Shown here piece after piece: positions 18,303-25,353 of a stretch of DNA of 46,945 nucleotides. Each line of letters starts with the position of its first letter. The first letter of the stretch is position 1. A model generated the notes under the pieces. It did no database searches and was not told where the DNA came from. It saw only the letters and a list, made by a program, of their open reading frames with translations. Position numbers and translations under genes: made by a program. The stretch is from an uncultured Oscillibacter sp. Lineage in GTDB: Bacteria > Bacillota > Clostridia > Oscillospirales > Oscillospiraceae. The stretch spans positions 1 through 46,945 of the forward strand of contig URKI01000013.1 in assembly GCA_900548505.1 (NCBI GenBank), read 5' to 3'.

Positions 18303-19583
18303 ATGCAGAAAACAGAGGAGATCCGTGACCGGGTGGTTCTGGTGGGCCTGAGCTCCCCGGTCCTGAAAAAAGAGGAAAACGCAGACGAGGGCACCATGGA
18401 GGAATTGGCTGCCCTGGTGGAAACGGCAGGCGCCGAGACCATCGGCACCGTGCTGCAGAACCGTCCCTCTCCGGACCCTCGCACATTCATCGGCGAGGGC
18501 AAGGTGGAGGAGGTACGGGATTTCTGCCGGGCCAACGGCGCCACCATGGTAATCTTCGACAATGATCTGTCCCCGTCCCAGATGCGGGTGCTGACGGAGA
18601 GCCTGGGCGTGCAGGTGCTGGACCGCTGCGGCCTGATCCTGGATATTTTCGCCCAGCGGGCACGCACCCGGGAGGGCCGCCTCCAGGTGGAGCTAGCCCA
18701 GTACCAGTATTTGCTGCCCCGCCTGACGGGTATGTGGACCCACTTGGAACGGCAGGCAGGCACCAGCGGCAAGGGCCCCATCGGCTCCAAAGGTCCCGGT
18801 GAGACTCAGCTGGAGACGGACCGCCGCCATATCCACCGCAAAATCGACAAGCTCCGGGAGGACCTGGAAGACGTGCGCCGGGTGCGCAGCACCCAGCGGC
18901 AGCGGCGGCAGAAGAACGAGATCCCTGTGGTTGCCATCGTGGGCTACACCAACGCTGGCAAGTCCACGCTGCTCAACCGCCTGACCGATGCGGGCATCCC
19001 CGCCAACAACCGCCTGTTCGACACGCTGGACACCACCAGCCGTCTGCTGACCGTCAGCGACACGCTGGACGTGGTGCTGTCCGATACCGTCGGCTTTATC
19101 CGCAAGCTTCCCCATCAGCTGGTGGAGGCCTTCAAGGCCACGCTGGAGGAGCTGGAGTATGCGGACCTTCTGCTCCATGTGGTGGACGTGTCCAACCCGG
19201 AGTGGAAGCTGCAGGCCCAGGTGGTGGACAACCTGATCCAGGAGCTGGGTGCCGGGGAACTGCCCCGCATCGAGGTATACAACAAGTTCGACCGGGTGCC
19301 GGTAGGGGAGATCCTGCCCCACGGTGAGGACATCTGCGCCATCTCCGCCAAAACCGGCGAGGGCGTGGACCGTCTGCTGGAGATAATCGACAAGCGGCTG
19401 GACAAGGGCACCCGCCGGGTGACGCTCCATCTTCCTTACGACAAGGGCGGCCTTCTGGATATGCTTTACCGGGAGGCAAAGGTGGAGGCCGTGGAGTACG
19501 GCCAGACCATCGATGTGACCGCCGTGTGCGGTCCCAAGACCCTGGGCCAGGTGGAGCCGTATCTGGAAAAGGCGGAAGGCTGA
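18303..19583 (+). CDS. hflX: GTPase HflX
   Basis: Ribosome-splitting GTPase that rescues stalled or heat-damaged ribosomes. 426 residues. N-terminal HflX domain with GTVLQNRPSPDPRTFIGEGK and FDNDLSPSQMRVL, the linker block GPGETQLETDRRHIHRKI, then the G domain: G1 GYTNAGKSTLLNRLT (about 214-228), G3 SDTVGFIRKLPHQLVEAF, G4 YNKFDRV and G5 ISAKTGEG. ATG start is behind AAGGAGTACT. Second gene of the operon; the frame extending upstream to 18198 is inside the previous gene and not used. Confidence 0.97.
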   Translation: MQKTEEIRDRVVLVGLSSPVLKKEENADEGTMEELAALVETAGAETIGTVLQNRPSPDPRTFIGEGKVEEVRDFCRANGATMVIFDNDLSPSQMRVLTESLGVQVLDRCGLILDIFAQRARTREGRLQVELAQYQYLLPRLTGMWTHLERQAGTSGKGPIGSKGPGETQLETDRRHIHRKIDKLREDLEDVRRVRSTQRQRRQKNEIPVVAIVGYTNAGKSTLLNRLTDAGIPANNRLFDTLDTTSRLLTVSDTLDVVLSDTVGFIRKLPHQLVEAFKATLEELEYADLLLHVVDVSNPEWKLQAQVVDNLIQELGAGELPRIEVYNKFDRVPVGEILPHGEDICAISAKTGEGVDRLLEIIDKRLDKGTRRVTLHLPYDKGGLLDMLYREAKVEAVEYGQTIDVTAVCGPKTLGQVEPYLEKAEG

Positions 19584-19600
19584 GCGGGAGGTGCGCGGCA

Positions 19601-20146
19601 ATGATCCTGGAAACCAAGCGACTGCAGCTGCGCCCCTTTGCACCGGAGGACGCCGCCGATGTATACGCCTACGCCCGGGATGCCCGGGTGGGGCCCATCG
19701 CCGGCTGGCCGCCCCATACCAGCGAGGCGGAAAGCCGTGAGATCATCCAAACGGTATTTTCCGCCCCCCACGTCTTTGCCATGGTCTTGCAGCAAACGGG
19801 CCGTGTCATCGGCTCGGTGGGCTTTGTGGGCCGCTGTCCGGCAGGGGACCCTGCACTGGAAGAGGAAGTCGGATACGCTTTGGGACATGACTTCTGGGGG
19901 CAGGGACTGGTGCCGGAGGCGCTGGAGGCAGTGCTGGACTACGGCTTTTCTCAGCGGGGCCTGCGGCGCATCTGGTGCGGCCACTACGGCGGCAACTGGC
20001 GCAGCGCCCGGGTGATCGGCAAATGCGGCTTTTCCTACTGCTTTGCAAGGACGGAGGCTGTGCCGTTGCTGGGGGAGAAGCGGCAATGCTATTATTACGC
20101 ACAGACGGAGGAGGCTTGGCGTGAGCGAGTATCTGGTGCCCTTTGA
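19601..20146 (+). CDS. GNAT-family N-acetyltransferase (RimJ/RimL-like)
   Basis: 181 residues. MILETKRLQLRPFAPEDA is the typical opening of the RimJ/RimL group; the acetyl-CoA loop region is EVGYALGHDFWGQGLVPEAL (Gln/Gly-x-Gly/Ala), followed by the NWRSARVIGKCGF strand-helix. This group acetylates protein N-termini or small amines; the substrate is unknown here. ATG start behind GCGGGAGGTGCGCGGCA, 17 bases after hflX. Its last 26 bases overlap the next gene, so translation is probably coupled. Confidence 0.88.
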   Translation: MILETKRLQLRPFAPEDAADVYAYARDARVGPIAGWPPHTSEAESREIIQTVFSAPHVFAMVLQQTGRVIGSVGFVGRCPAGDPALEEEVGYALGHDFWGQGLVPEALEAVLDYGFSQRGLRRIWCGHYGGNWRSARVIGKCGFSYCFARTEAVPLLGEKRQCYYYAQTEEAWRERVSGAL

Positions 20147-20750
20147 GGACGCGGAAAGTGAATTTACGGAAAAGCGCTCCCGGTTCATCAGCCACATCTG
20201 GCGGGTGGGAACGGAGGCGGAAGCCAGAGCGCGGATCGAAGAGACGAAAAAGCGCTATTATGACGCCCGCCATAACTGCTGGTGCTATCTGATCCGCCAG
20301 GGCGGTGTGGTGCGCTACAGCGACGACGGGGAGCCCCAGGGCACTGCCGGACAGCCCATGCTCAATGTGTTCACCCGGGAGGCGGTCACCAATGTCTGCT
20401 GCGTGGTGACCCGGTATTTCGGCGGCATATTGCTGGGAGCGGGCGGACTGACCCGCGCCTACACCAAGGGGGCCAAGGACGCGCTGGACGCGGCGGGCAT
20501 CAGCCGCATGAGCCTTTGGACACTGTGGGACATTCCCTGCTCCTATTCGCTCTACGAACGGGTAAAGCTGGAGGTAGAAGCCTGCGGCGGCGTGATCCGG
20601 TCTGCGGACTACGGGGCGGACATCCTGCTGCGAGGCGCGTTCCCGGCAGGCGGCGCGGAACGGTTTGCTCCCCGGCTGACGGAGCTCTCCGCGGGCAGCC
20701 TTGCCATGACGGCGGCAGGGGAGGAGTTCCTCCCCGGTCCCCGGGAATAA
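20121..20750 (+). CDS. YigZ/IMPACT family protein
   Basis: 209 residues. The N-terminal UPF0029/IMPACT domain is clear: EFTEKRSRFISHIWRV, DARHNCWCYLIRQG, RYSDDGEPQGTAGQPML, and VTRYFGGILLGAGGLTRAY. The C-terminal DUF1949-like ferredoxin fold follows. YigZ proteins are linked to translation and stress control through eukaryotic IMPACT, but the bacterial activity is not settled. I chose the GTG at 20121 (VSEYLVPFED) because GGAGGAGGCTTGGC precedes it and similarity starts there; the frame extends upstream with no ribosome site. Last gene of the operon. Confidence 0.92.
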   Translation: MSEYLVPFEDAESEFTEKRSRFISHIWRVGTEAEARARIEETKKRYYDARHNCWCYLIRQGGVVRYSDDGEPQGTAGQPMLNVFTREAVTNVCCVVTRYFGGILLGAGGLTRAYTKGAKDALDAAGISRMSLWTLWDIPCSYSLYERVKLEVEACGGVIRSADYGADILLRGAFPAGGAERFAPRLTELSAGSLAMTAAGEEFLPGPRE

Positions 20751-20754
20751 AGAG

Positions 20755-20791
20755 AAAAGCATCCGGGAGAAATTCTCCCGGATGCTTTTTT
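20755..20791. terminator. Bidirectional terminator
   Basis: Stem 20755-20769 with 20775-20789, five-base loop, A run on one side and T run on the other. It serves yigZ on the plus strand and the DUF4397 gene on the minus strand, whose stop codon is at 20790-20792. Confidence 0.93.
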
Positions 20792-21680
20792 ATCGGTCCT
20801 CCGCCACCAGCGTCTGCACCGCGTTTTGCGCGGTCCCGGCGCTCAGCAGGAAGATGGTATAGTTGACGCCTGCACGCACCTGGAGGAACAAGGTGGCCGC
20901 GGTGGTCGGCAGGGGGGAAGCGCCGATAAAGGCGCTGTCCATGGTCTCCACCGGCTGCCACTGGGGCATAGGCTCCAGATCCGTGTGCGCCAGCAAAAAC
21001 TGATACCCACCCGGATAGATCCGCTTAAAGGCGGTTGTCTCCTTGAAAACTACATCCGCAAATACCGTCCGCCCGTCCGCCAGCAGCAGGTCCATGGGAT
21101 CACTGTTCCGGGCCAGGTTGCTCAGCCGGATAGTGCCCATGCCACCGGAGGGCGCGCAGCAGCTGTCATGGATCTGCAGCAGGTCCATGCCGCCGGCGGT
21201 ATTGATGATAGCCACTGTGGAGGGAGAATCCGCTTCAAAGGGCAGTGTCTTTTGCAGGTAAATATATCCATCCGTCCCGGCCACGGTGATGGTCTGATAT
21301 CCGGCAGAAATATGTCCGTAGCCGGTCAGGGCGCCGTAGCGCAGCGAGGAGAGGGCCAGACGTCCGTTCACCAGGATGCGGAACGGGCCGTAGCCAAAGG
21401 CCGCCTGGAGGAAACGGGTATGTGCCTGGCGGGGAAAGAGCGGGAAGATGGGTCCCACCGGGCCGCCCTCTCCAGGGTTGGGCAGCGGGATGACCGGCGT
21501 TGCTCCGTCGGATGGGGGATTCAGGTCGGCTACGGGTCCGCCCGCCCCCGGGTCGGGCAGGGGAACAACGGGGATGGCCCCGCCGGACGGAGGGGTGGTC
21601 CCGTTCAGATCTGCCACCGGGCCGCCTTCACCGGGATTAGGCAGCGGGATAACGGGGGTGGCACGCATTGATTGATCCAT
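20790..21680 (-). CDS. DUF4397 protein with Pro/Gly-rich N-terminal repeats
   Basis: 296 residues. Residues 7-79 hold three copies of a PVIPLPNPGEGGPV-type unit; after FPRQAHTRFLQAAFGYGPFR comes a DUF4397-like beta domain (FRILVNGRLALSSL, SAGYQTITVAG, ADSPSTVAIINTAG), with a second similar half (SNLARNSDPMDLLLADGRTV onward). DUF4397 domains occur in cell-surface proteins of Firmicutes with no known activity. No signal peptide is visible, so export would need another route, or the protein may be inside the spore or cell. The AAAGGAGG ribosome site is 30 bases from the ATG with a hairpin between them. There are no alternative near starts in frame. Confidence 0.82.
   Translation of the reverse strand: MDQSMRATPVIPLPNPGEGGPVADLNGTTPPSGGAIPVVPLPDPGAGGPVADLNPPSDGATPVIPLPNPGEGGPVGPIFPLFPRQAHTRFLQAAFGYGPFRILVNGRLALSSLRYGALTGYGHISAGYQTITVAGTDGYIYLQKTLPFEADSPSTVAIINTAGGMDLLQIHDSCCAPSGGMGTIRLSNLARNSDPMDLLLADGRTVFADVVFKETTAFKRIYPGGYQFLLAHTDLEPMPQWQPVETMDSAFIGASPLPTTAATLFLQVRAGVNYTIFLLSAGTAQNAVQTLVAEDR
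21444..21662 (-). repeat. Three coding repeats in the DUF4397 gene
   Basis: Three units at protein residues 7-26, 35-54 and 60-79 (spacing 28 and 25 residues), core PVIPLPNPGEGGPV. Units 1 and 3 are near-identical in protein; unit 2 has V, D and A substitutions. The DNA copies differ at third positions, so they are not a recent slippage product. Confidence 0.9.
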
Positions 21681-21683
21681 TCT

Positions 21684-21720
21684 GATAAACCGGAGCGTGG
21701 CTCCGGTCTGCCTCCTTTCC
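21684..21720 (-). promoter_or_regulatory. Shine-Dalgarno plus hairpin before the DUF4397 start
   Basis: Minus-strand order: AAAGGAGG (21718-21711), CAG, an 8-base-pair hairpin ACCGGAGC-CAC-GCTCCGGT (21707-21689), TTATCAGA, ATG (21680). Linear spacing is 30 bases, far too long for initiation; with the 19-base hairpin folded it is 11. A possible -10 TATACT lies at 21740-21735 with a poor -35. Confidence 0.6.
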
Positions 21721-21771
21721 GGAATACTCGTGCCAGTATACGCCTACGATTCCGGAAGCGTTCCTATAAGA

Positions 21772-21798
21772 AGAGCCGCCCGCAGTGCGGACGGCTCT
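21772..21798 (-). terminator. Second hairpin downstream of tRNA-Arg
   Basis: Minus-strand RNA can form AGAGCCGUCCGC-ACU-GCGGGCGGCUCU, 12 pairs including one G-U. On the plus strand the same position is an A-C mismatch, so the structure is better on the minus strand. It is followed by UCUUCUUAU, a weak U tract. Likely a back-up terminator between the tRNA and the DUF4397 gene. Confidence 0.5.
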
Positions 21799-21806
21799 AA
21801 ATGAGA

Positions 21807-21845
21807 ATAAAAAACTTGACCGCAAAGCAAGCTTTGCGGTCAAGT
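21807..21845 (-). terminator. tRNA-Arg terminator
   Basis: Perfect 14-base-pair stem (21832-21845 with 21814-21827), four-base loop, then a run of Ts in the minus strand. It starts directly at the CCA end of the tRNA. Confidence 0.92.
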
Positions 21846-21921
21846 GGTACGCCGTGAGGGATTCGAACCCCCGGCCTTCTGGTCCGTAGCCAGACGCTCT
21901 ATCCAGCTGAGCTAACGGCGC
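21845..21921 (-). tRNA. tRNA-Arg (anticodon ACG)
   Basis: 77 bases including an encoded CCA (21847-21845). The acceptor stem GCGCCGT/ACGGCGT closes with G-U at 1-72. D-arm GCTCAGCTGGATAGAGC, anticodon stem TCTGG/CCAGA with loop CTACGGA, anticodon ACG at 21887-21885, T-arm GGGGG TTCGAAT CCCTC. The ACG wobble A is normally converted to inosine by TadA to read CGU, CGC and CGA. Own promoter and terminator. Confidence 0.98.
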
Positions 21922-21951
21922 TTATTGTTGTCTCTCACAGACAGCTTGAAT

Positions 21952-21980
21952 ATAATAGCACGTCTTTTCATAAAATGCAA
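21952..21980 (-). promoter_or_regulatory. tRNA-Arg promoter
   Basis: Minus strand TTGCAT (21980-21975), 17 bases, TATTAT (21957-21952), about 31 bases before the mature tRNA 5' end. Confidence 0.75.
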
Positions 21981-22013
21981 GTCATTTTTTTAATTTTGCT
22001 TTTTTTCTTGGGC

Positions 22014-22042
22014 TTGTAAATAAAAGGGTTCTGTGCTAAAGT
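22014..22042 (+). promoter_or_regulatory. Promoter of the DivIVA-like gene
   Basis: TTGTAA (22014-22019), 17 bases, TAAAGT (22037-22042), about 38 bases ahead of the ATG and back to back with the tRNA promoter. Confidence 0.55.
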
Positions 22043-22079
22043 TACATAAATAAAAACGGAAGAGATTGAGGTGCAGGAT

Positions 22080-22691
22080 ATGGAAAGCAACACCTTTAAA
22101 AGTGTGACGTTCGGCGGGTTTGCCAAGCAGGACGTCATTGACTATATCGAGAAAATGGCGCGGGAGTCCGCTGCCGCGCAGGACGGACTCCGTCGGGAAA
22201 ACGAGGAGCTGAAAGCAGAGGCGGAGGCGCTGAAAAGCCAGATGGACGGCCTGCGCTCCCAGCTGGAGGTGCTCAACCTGGAGCACGAGCGGCTCACCGC
22301 CGCGCTGGAAGCGGAAACTGCGCGCGCCAAGGAACTGGAGCCCTTCAAGCCGGAGGCCGAGCGCCTTTCTGGAGAGCTGGAGCGTCTGCGGCCGGATGCG
22401 GAAGCCTATGCCCAGTTCCGGGAGCGCATCGGTGCCATCGAGTGCGAGGCCCGCAAGCGGGCGGCTGATCTGGAGGAGTCCACCCAGCTGAAGCTCAAGC
22501 ACATGGTAGAGCAGTTCCACCAGCAGTACACCCAGCTGATGTCCACATTCAACGCCACGGCCACCCATGTGAACAGTGAGCTGAGAAAGGTGGAAGTCAC
22601 GCTCACGCAGCTGCCCAGAGCACTGGACTGCAATGAAACGGAATTGAAGGAGCTTGCCTCCGCATTGGAGCAGCACCAAGAGAAAAAATGA
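22080..22691 (+). CDS. DivIVA-like coiled-coil protein
   Basis: 203 residues. The N-terminus FKSVTFGGFAKQDVIDYIEKM fits the DivIVA/GpsB membrane-binding head (an aromatic loop followed by the xxVDxFL-like helix). Residues about 30-125 are a continuous heptad coiled coil rich in Glu, Leu and Arg; a second helical block (about 125-200) includes KLKHMVEQFHQQYTQLMSTF. Such proteins mark curved or septal membrane and organise division or sporulation septa, but this is shorter and more divergent than Bacillus DivIVA, so the role is inferred. The ATG at 22080 is chosen over the GTG at 22071 because that GTG is part of the ribosome site (GAGGTG). Confidence 0.75.
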   Translation: MESNTFKSVTFGGFAKQDVIDYIEKMARESAAAQDGLRRENEELKAEAEALKSQMDGLRSQLEVLNLEHERLTAALEAETARAKELEPFKPEAERLSGELERLRPDAEAYAQFRERIGAIECEARKRAADLEESTQLKLKHMVEQFHQQYTQLMSTFNATATHVNSELRKVEVTLTQLPRALDCNETELKELASALEQHQEKK

Positions 22692-22702
22692 TCCCAAATG
22701 GT

Positions 22703-22739
22703 GCAGGAGGCTGTTGTATGCGGCCTCCTGCGGCTTTTT
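22703..22739 (+). terminator. Terminator after the DivIVA-like gene
   Basis: Nine-base-pair stem GCAGGAGGC/GCCTCCTGC (22703-22711 with 22723-22731), 11-base loop, then GGCTTTTT. Confidence 0.85.
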
Positions 22740-22924
22740 CCGGGAAATATTCGCGGTAAATGCATGAGGGCGGCTCCGGGCGGGAAAAAATAGGGAGAAA
22801 CCGTGCGGCAGGCTGCAGAAGCCTCAAATAGATATGTGGAACGCACACGTTTGCGTTCTGTGCAGAAAAACAGCGCCTGCCTTTGTGCAAAAGGAAGAAA
22901 GCGGGAGGGGAGGGGAAAAATTTC
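22740..22924. other. Intergenic stretch before the V-ATPase promoter
   Basis: No supported gene. The open frames across it lack ribosome sites and recognisable products. Visible small structures: AACGCA/TGCGTT (22840-22845 with 22852-22857), a purine-rich tract GCGGGAGGGGAGGGG ending at about 22915, and GTGCAA at 22885-22890 that is inverted to the -35 hexamer TTGCAC at 22925-22930, flanking the G-rich tract. These could be operator-like but I have no direct support. Confidence 0.5.
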
Positions 22925-22953
22925 TTGCACTGGCCGAGAGGTTGCCCTATACT
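22925..22953 (+). promoter_or_regulatory. V-ATPase operon promoter
   Basis: TTGCAC (22925-22930), 17 bases, TATACT (22948-22953). The best sigma-A-like promoter upstream of the nine-gene operon; predicted transcript start near 22960. Confidence 0.75.
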
Positions 22954-22959
22954 GATGCG

Positions 22960-23095
22960 TATAGAGGGGTGTCCCATCCACAAGATGTTGCGCACCCCCG
23001 AAGACAAGTGTCCGCAGCAACAGCGGATCTTGCACACAGTAATCAGCAGAAATGAGGGTAAGAGGACCGCGAAACAGGAGAGAAGGTGAGTAAGG
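22960..23095 (+). promoter_or_regulatory. Structured leader of the V-ATPase mRNA
   Basis: About 135 untranslated bases. Two hairpins can be drawn: GGGGTG with CACCCC (22966-22971 and 22993-22998) and TCCGC with GCGGA (23011-23015 and 23023-23027, seven-base loop). Neither has a U tract, and I recognise no riboswitch class. The ribosome site AGAAGGTGAG lies at its end. Confidence 0.45.
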
Positions 23096-23410
23096 ATGTC
23101 CCTGGAAGCAATCGAAAAGGTCTCTCAGGCAGAGACAAAAAACCGGGAGCGCAAGGCTGCCGCAGAAGCCGAGGCGAAGAAGATCATCGCCGATGCAGAG
23201 CGGGAGGGGCTTGCGCTCTTACAGCAGGCACGTTCAGACGCTGAGGCGGAAGGAAAGGCACTGCTCCACGAGGCGGAGCAGCGGGCTGCGACCCGTGCAG
23301 AGGAGATCTCCCGTAACGCCGAGGCGGACGCGCAGGCTCTTCGGCAGGCTGCCGGACTCCATCTGGAGCAGGCGGCGGAGTTTATTGTGGGAAGGGTTGT
23401 GAAGCACTGA
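23096..23410 (+). CDS. V-type ATPase subunit G/H-like (peripheral stalk)
   Basis: 104 residues, an almost unbroken Ala/Glu/Arg-rich helix with heptad pattern (EAIEKVSQAETKNRERKAAA onward), ending in HLEQAAEFIVGRVVKH. The C-terminal AxxIVxRVV block and position at the operon head fit the small stator subunit (NtpF in Enterococcus, called G or H elsewhere) that pairs with subunit E to form the peripheral stalk. Identification rests on composition, length and position, since this subunit is poorly conserved. Stop is one base from the next ATG. Confidence 0.82.
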   Translation: MSLEAIEKVSQAETKNRERKAAAEAEAKKIIADAEREGLALLQQARSDAEAEGKALLHEAEQRAATRAEEISRNAEADAQALRQAAGLHLEQAAEFIVGRVVKH

Positions 23411-23411
23411 T

Positions 23412-25340
23412 ATGGCCATTGTAAAAATGAAGAAGCTCTGCGTGATGGCCATGGCCGCGCAGCGGCAGCAGCTGCTGCGTGAGCTCTTGCACCTTGGATG
23501 CGTGGAGATCAGCGAGCCGGACGGCAAGCTGGCCGACCCGGCATGGTCCGCCTTGCTCAAACGGGAAAACTCCCGCCTGCTGGATACCAAAAGCGAGATC
23601 ACTGATGTCAATACGGCGCTGGCTGCCATCAAAAAATACGCCCAGCTGAAAGACGGGCTCTTCATCCAGCGCCATCCCATTTCCGAAGCGGAATTTTTGG
23701 GTGACAAGACGGCAGAGCGTGCCAGAGCCGCCTGCAAGCGGATCGATTCCCTCCTGCAGACCATTTCGGGTCTGCAGAGCGAAGAAGGCCGCCTGTGTGC
23801 AAAACGGGCAGCGCTGGAGCCCTGGAAGGGGCTGGACGTACCTTTGGAGAACCAGGGTACGGCGCATGTGCTCTTCCGCATGGGCGTGTGCCCCGGCAGC
23901 ACAGACACCGGCGCAGTCCGTCAGGCACTGGGACAGCACGCCGCTGAGATCTTCGAGGTGGGCGCTGACAAACAGCAGACCTACTACTTCCTGGTCTGTC
24001 TGCGCGCTGAGGAGCAGGACGTCATGGAAAGCCTGCGTCCATTCAATTTCAGTGCTGTGACGTTCCAGGATGTAACGGGCACCGCGGAAGAAAACCTGCG
24101 GTCGCTGGACGCGCTCTTAGCCGAAAACGAGACCTCCCGGAAAGCCGCAGAGGCGGAGATCGTGAAAAACGCCCCGGAGCGGGATGCGCTCCGTCTGTAC
24201 GCCGACCGGCTGAGCGCCGAGGCGGCCAAGGAGAGCAACACCGAGCGGCTTTTGACCGACGGCACCATCCTCTTTTTCGAGGGCTGGGCCCCCGCCGAGC
24301 GCATGGGCCAGGTCAGTGACCTTCTGGAGCGGCTGGGCTGCGCCTGGGAGGCCAGGGACCCCACAGAGGAGGAGTACCCTGAGGTTCCCGTACAGCTGAA
24401 AAACAACTGGCTGACCCGTCCTTTAAACATGGTGACGGAGATGTATTCTCTGCCGGCTTACGACAACGTGGACCCCAACCCGCTGATGGCGCCGTTTTTC
24501 ATTTTGTTCTACGGCATCATGATGGCGGATATGGGCTATGGCATCCTGATGATCCTGGCGGGACTGTTCATCACGAAAAAGTACCGTCCCAAGGGCACCA
24601 TGGGCCATATGTTCAGCTTGGTGACACTGTGCGGCGTGAGCACGTTCATCATGGGCGCCATTACCGGCGGCTTCTTCGGCGACTTTTTGACCCAGGTGGT
24701 CAAGCTGACCACCGGCGCGGACTTCGCCCTGCCGTCGCTGTTCACCCCCCTGGATGACACGCTTATGATCCTGGTGGGCGCCATGTGCCTGGGCTTTGTC
24801 CAGATCGTCACCGGCATGGCCATCAGCTTCATCCGCAAGCTGCAAAAGGGGCAGGTCCTGGACGCTGTGTTTGAGGAGCTGACCTGGTGGATCGTCTTTG
24901 CCGGCATCGGCGTCATGGCGCTGGGATACGGCAATGTGGTGCTGTATGTGGGCCTTGCGCTGGTGGTGCTGGGTCCCATCGTCACCGGCAAGGGCCTCAT
25001 GGGTAAGATCACGGGCATTTTCGGCTCGGTCTACAACCACGTGACCGGCTATTTCGGAGATCTCTTGTCCTATGCCCGACTGATGGCCCTGATGCTGGCC
25101 GGCAGCGTCATCGCTCAGGTGTTCAACACGCTGGGCGCCATTCCCGGAAACATCGTGGTGTTTTTGATCATCTCCCTGGCAGGCAACACGCTCAACTTCG
25201 CACTGAACCTGCTGGGCTGCTACGTCCACGACCTGCGTCTGCAGTGTCTGGAATATTTCGGAAAGTTCTACGAGGACGGCGGAAAGCCTTTCCGCCCTCT
25301 GGCCATCAACACCAAATTCGTGGATATCCAAAACGACTAA
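23412..25340 (+). CDS. ntpI: V-type ATPase subunit I (a-type stator)
   Basis: 642 residues. Cytoplasmic N-terminal half (MAIVKMKKLCVMAM opening, long coiled-coil segments to about 320), then a membrane half beginning near FFILFYGIMMADMGYGILMI (about 360), with seven to eight helices and the GYFGDLLSYARLMALMLAG segment that carries the essential Arg facing the rotor ring. It forms the ion half-channels and anchors both peripheral stalks. It has no clear ribosome site and starts one base after the previous stop, so translation is probably coupled. Confidence 0.96.
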   Translation: MAIVKMKKLCVMAMAAQRQQLLRELLHLGCVEISEPDGKLADPAWSALLKRENSRLLDTKSEITDVNTALAAIKKYAQLKDGLFIQRHPISEAEFLGDKTAERARAACKRIDSLLQTISGLQSEEGRLCAKRAALEPWKGLDVPLENQGTAHVLFRMGVCPGSTDTGAVRQALGQHAAEIFEVGADKQQTYYFLVCLRAEEQDVMESLRPFNFSAVTFQDVTGTAEENLRSLDALLAENETSRKAAEAEIVKNAPERDALRLYADRLSAEAAKESNTERLLTDGTILFFEGWAPAERMGQVSDLLERLGCAWEARDPTEEEYPEVPVQLKNNWLTRPLNMVTEMYSLPAYDNVDPNPLMAPFFILFYGIMMADMGYGILMILAGLFITKKYRPKGTMGHMFSLVTLCGVSTFIMGAITGGFFGDFLTQVVKLTTGADFALPSLFTPLDDTLMILVGAMCLGFVQIVTGMAISFIRKLQKGQVLDAVFEELTWWIVFAGIGVMALGYGNVVLYVGLALVVLGPIVTGKGLMGKITGIFGSVYNHVTGYFGDLLSYARLMALMLAGSVIAQVFNTLGAIPGNIVVFLIISLAGNTLNFALNLLGCYVHDLRLQCLEYFGKFYEDGGKPFRPLAINTKFVDIQND

Positions 25341-25353
25341 GGAGGAAATTATC

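Noticed and set aside
20826..21671. 281-codon plus-strand frame opposite the DUF4397 gene
   Set aside because: Gly/Arg/Gln-rich shadow. The minus-strand protein has family blocks and a ribosome site; this one has neither.
22905..22916. G-quadruplex upstream of the V-ATPase promoter
   Set aside because: Only three G runs of three or more are present; a four-stranded structure would need a two-tetrad form, so I keep it as a G-rich tract only.
22406..23037. Minus-strand frames of 209 and 144 codons over the DivIVA-like gene and the V-ATPase leader
   Set aside because: They cross a plus-strand terminator and promoter, have no ribosome site, and part is a complement shadow of the coiled-coil gene.
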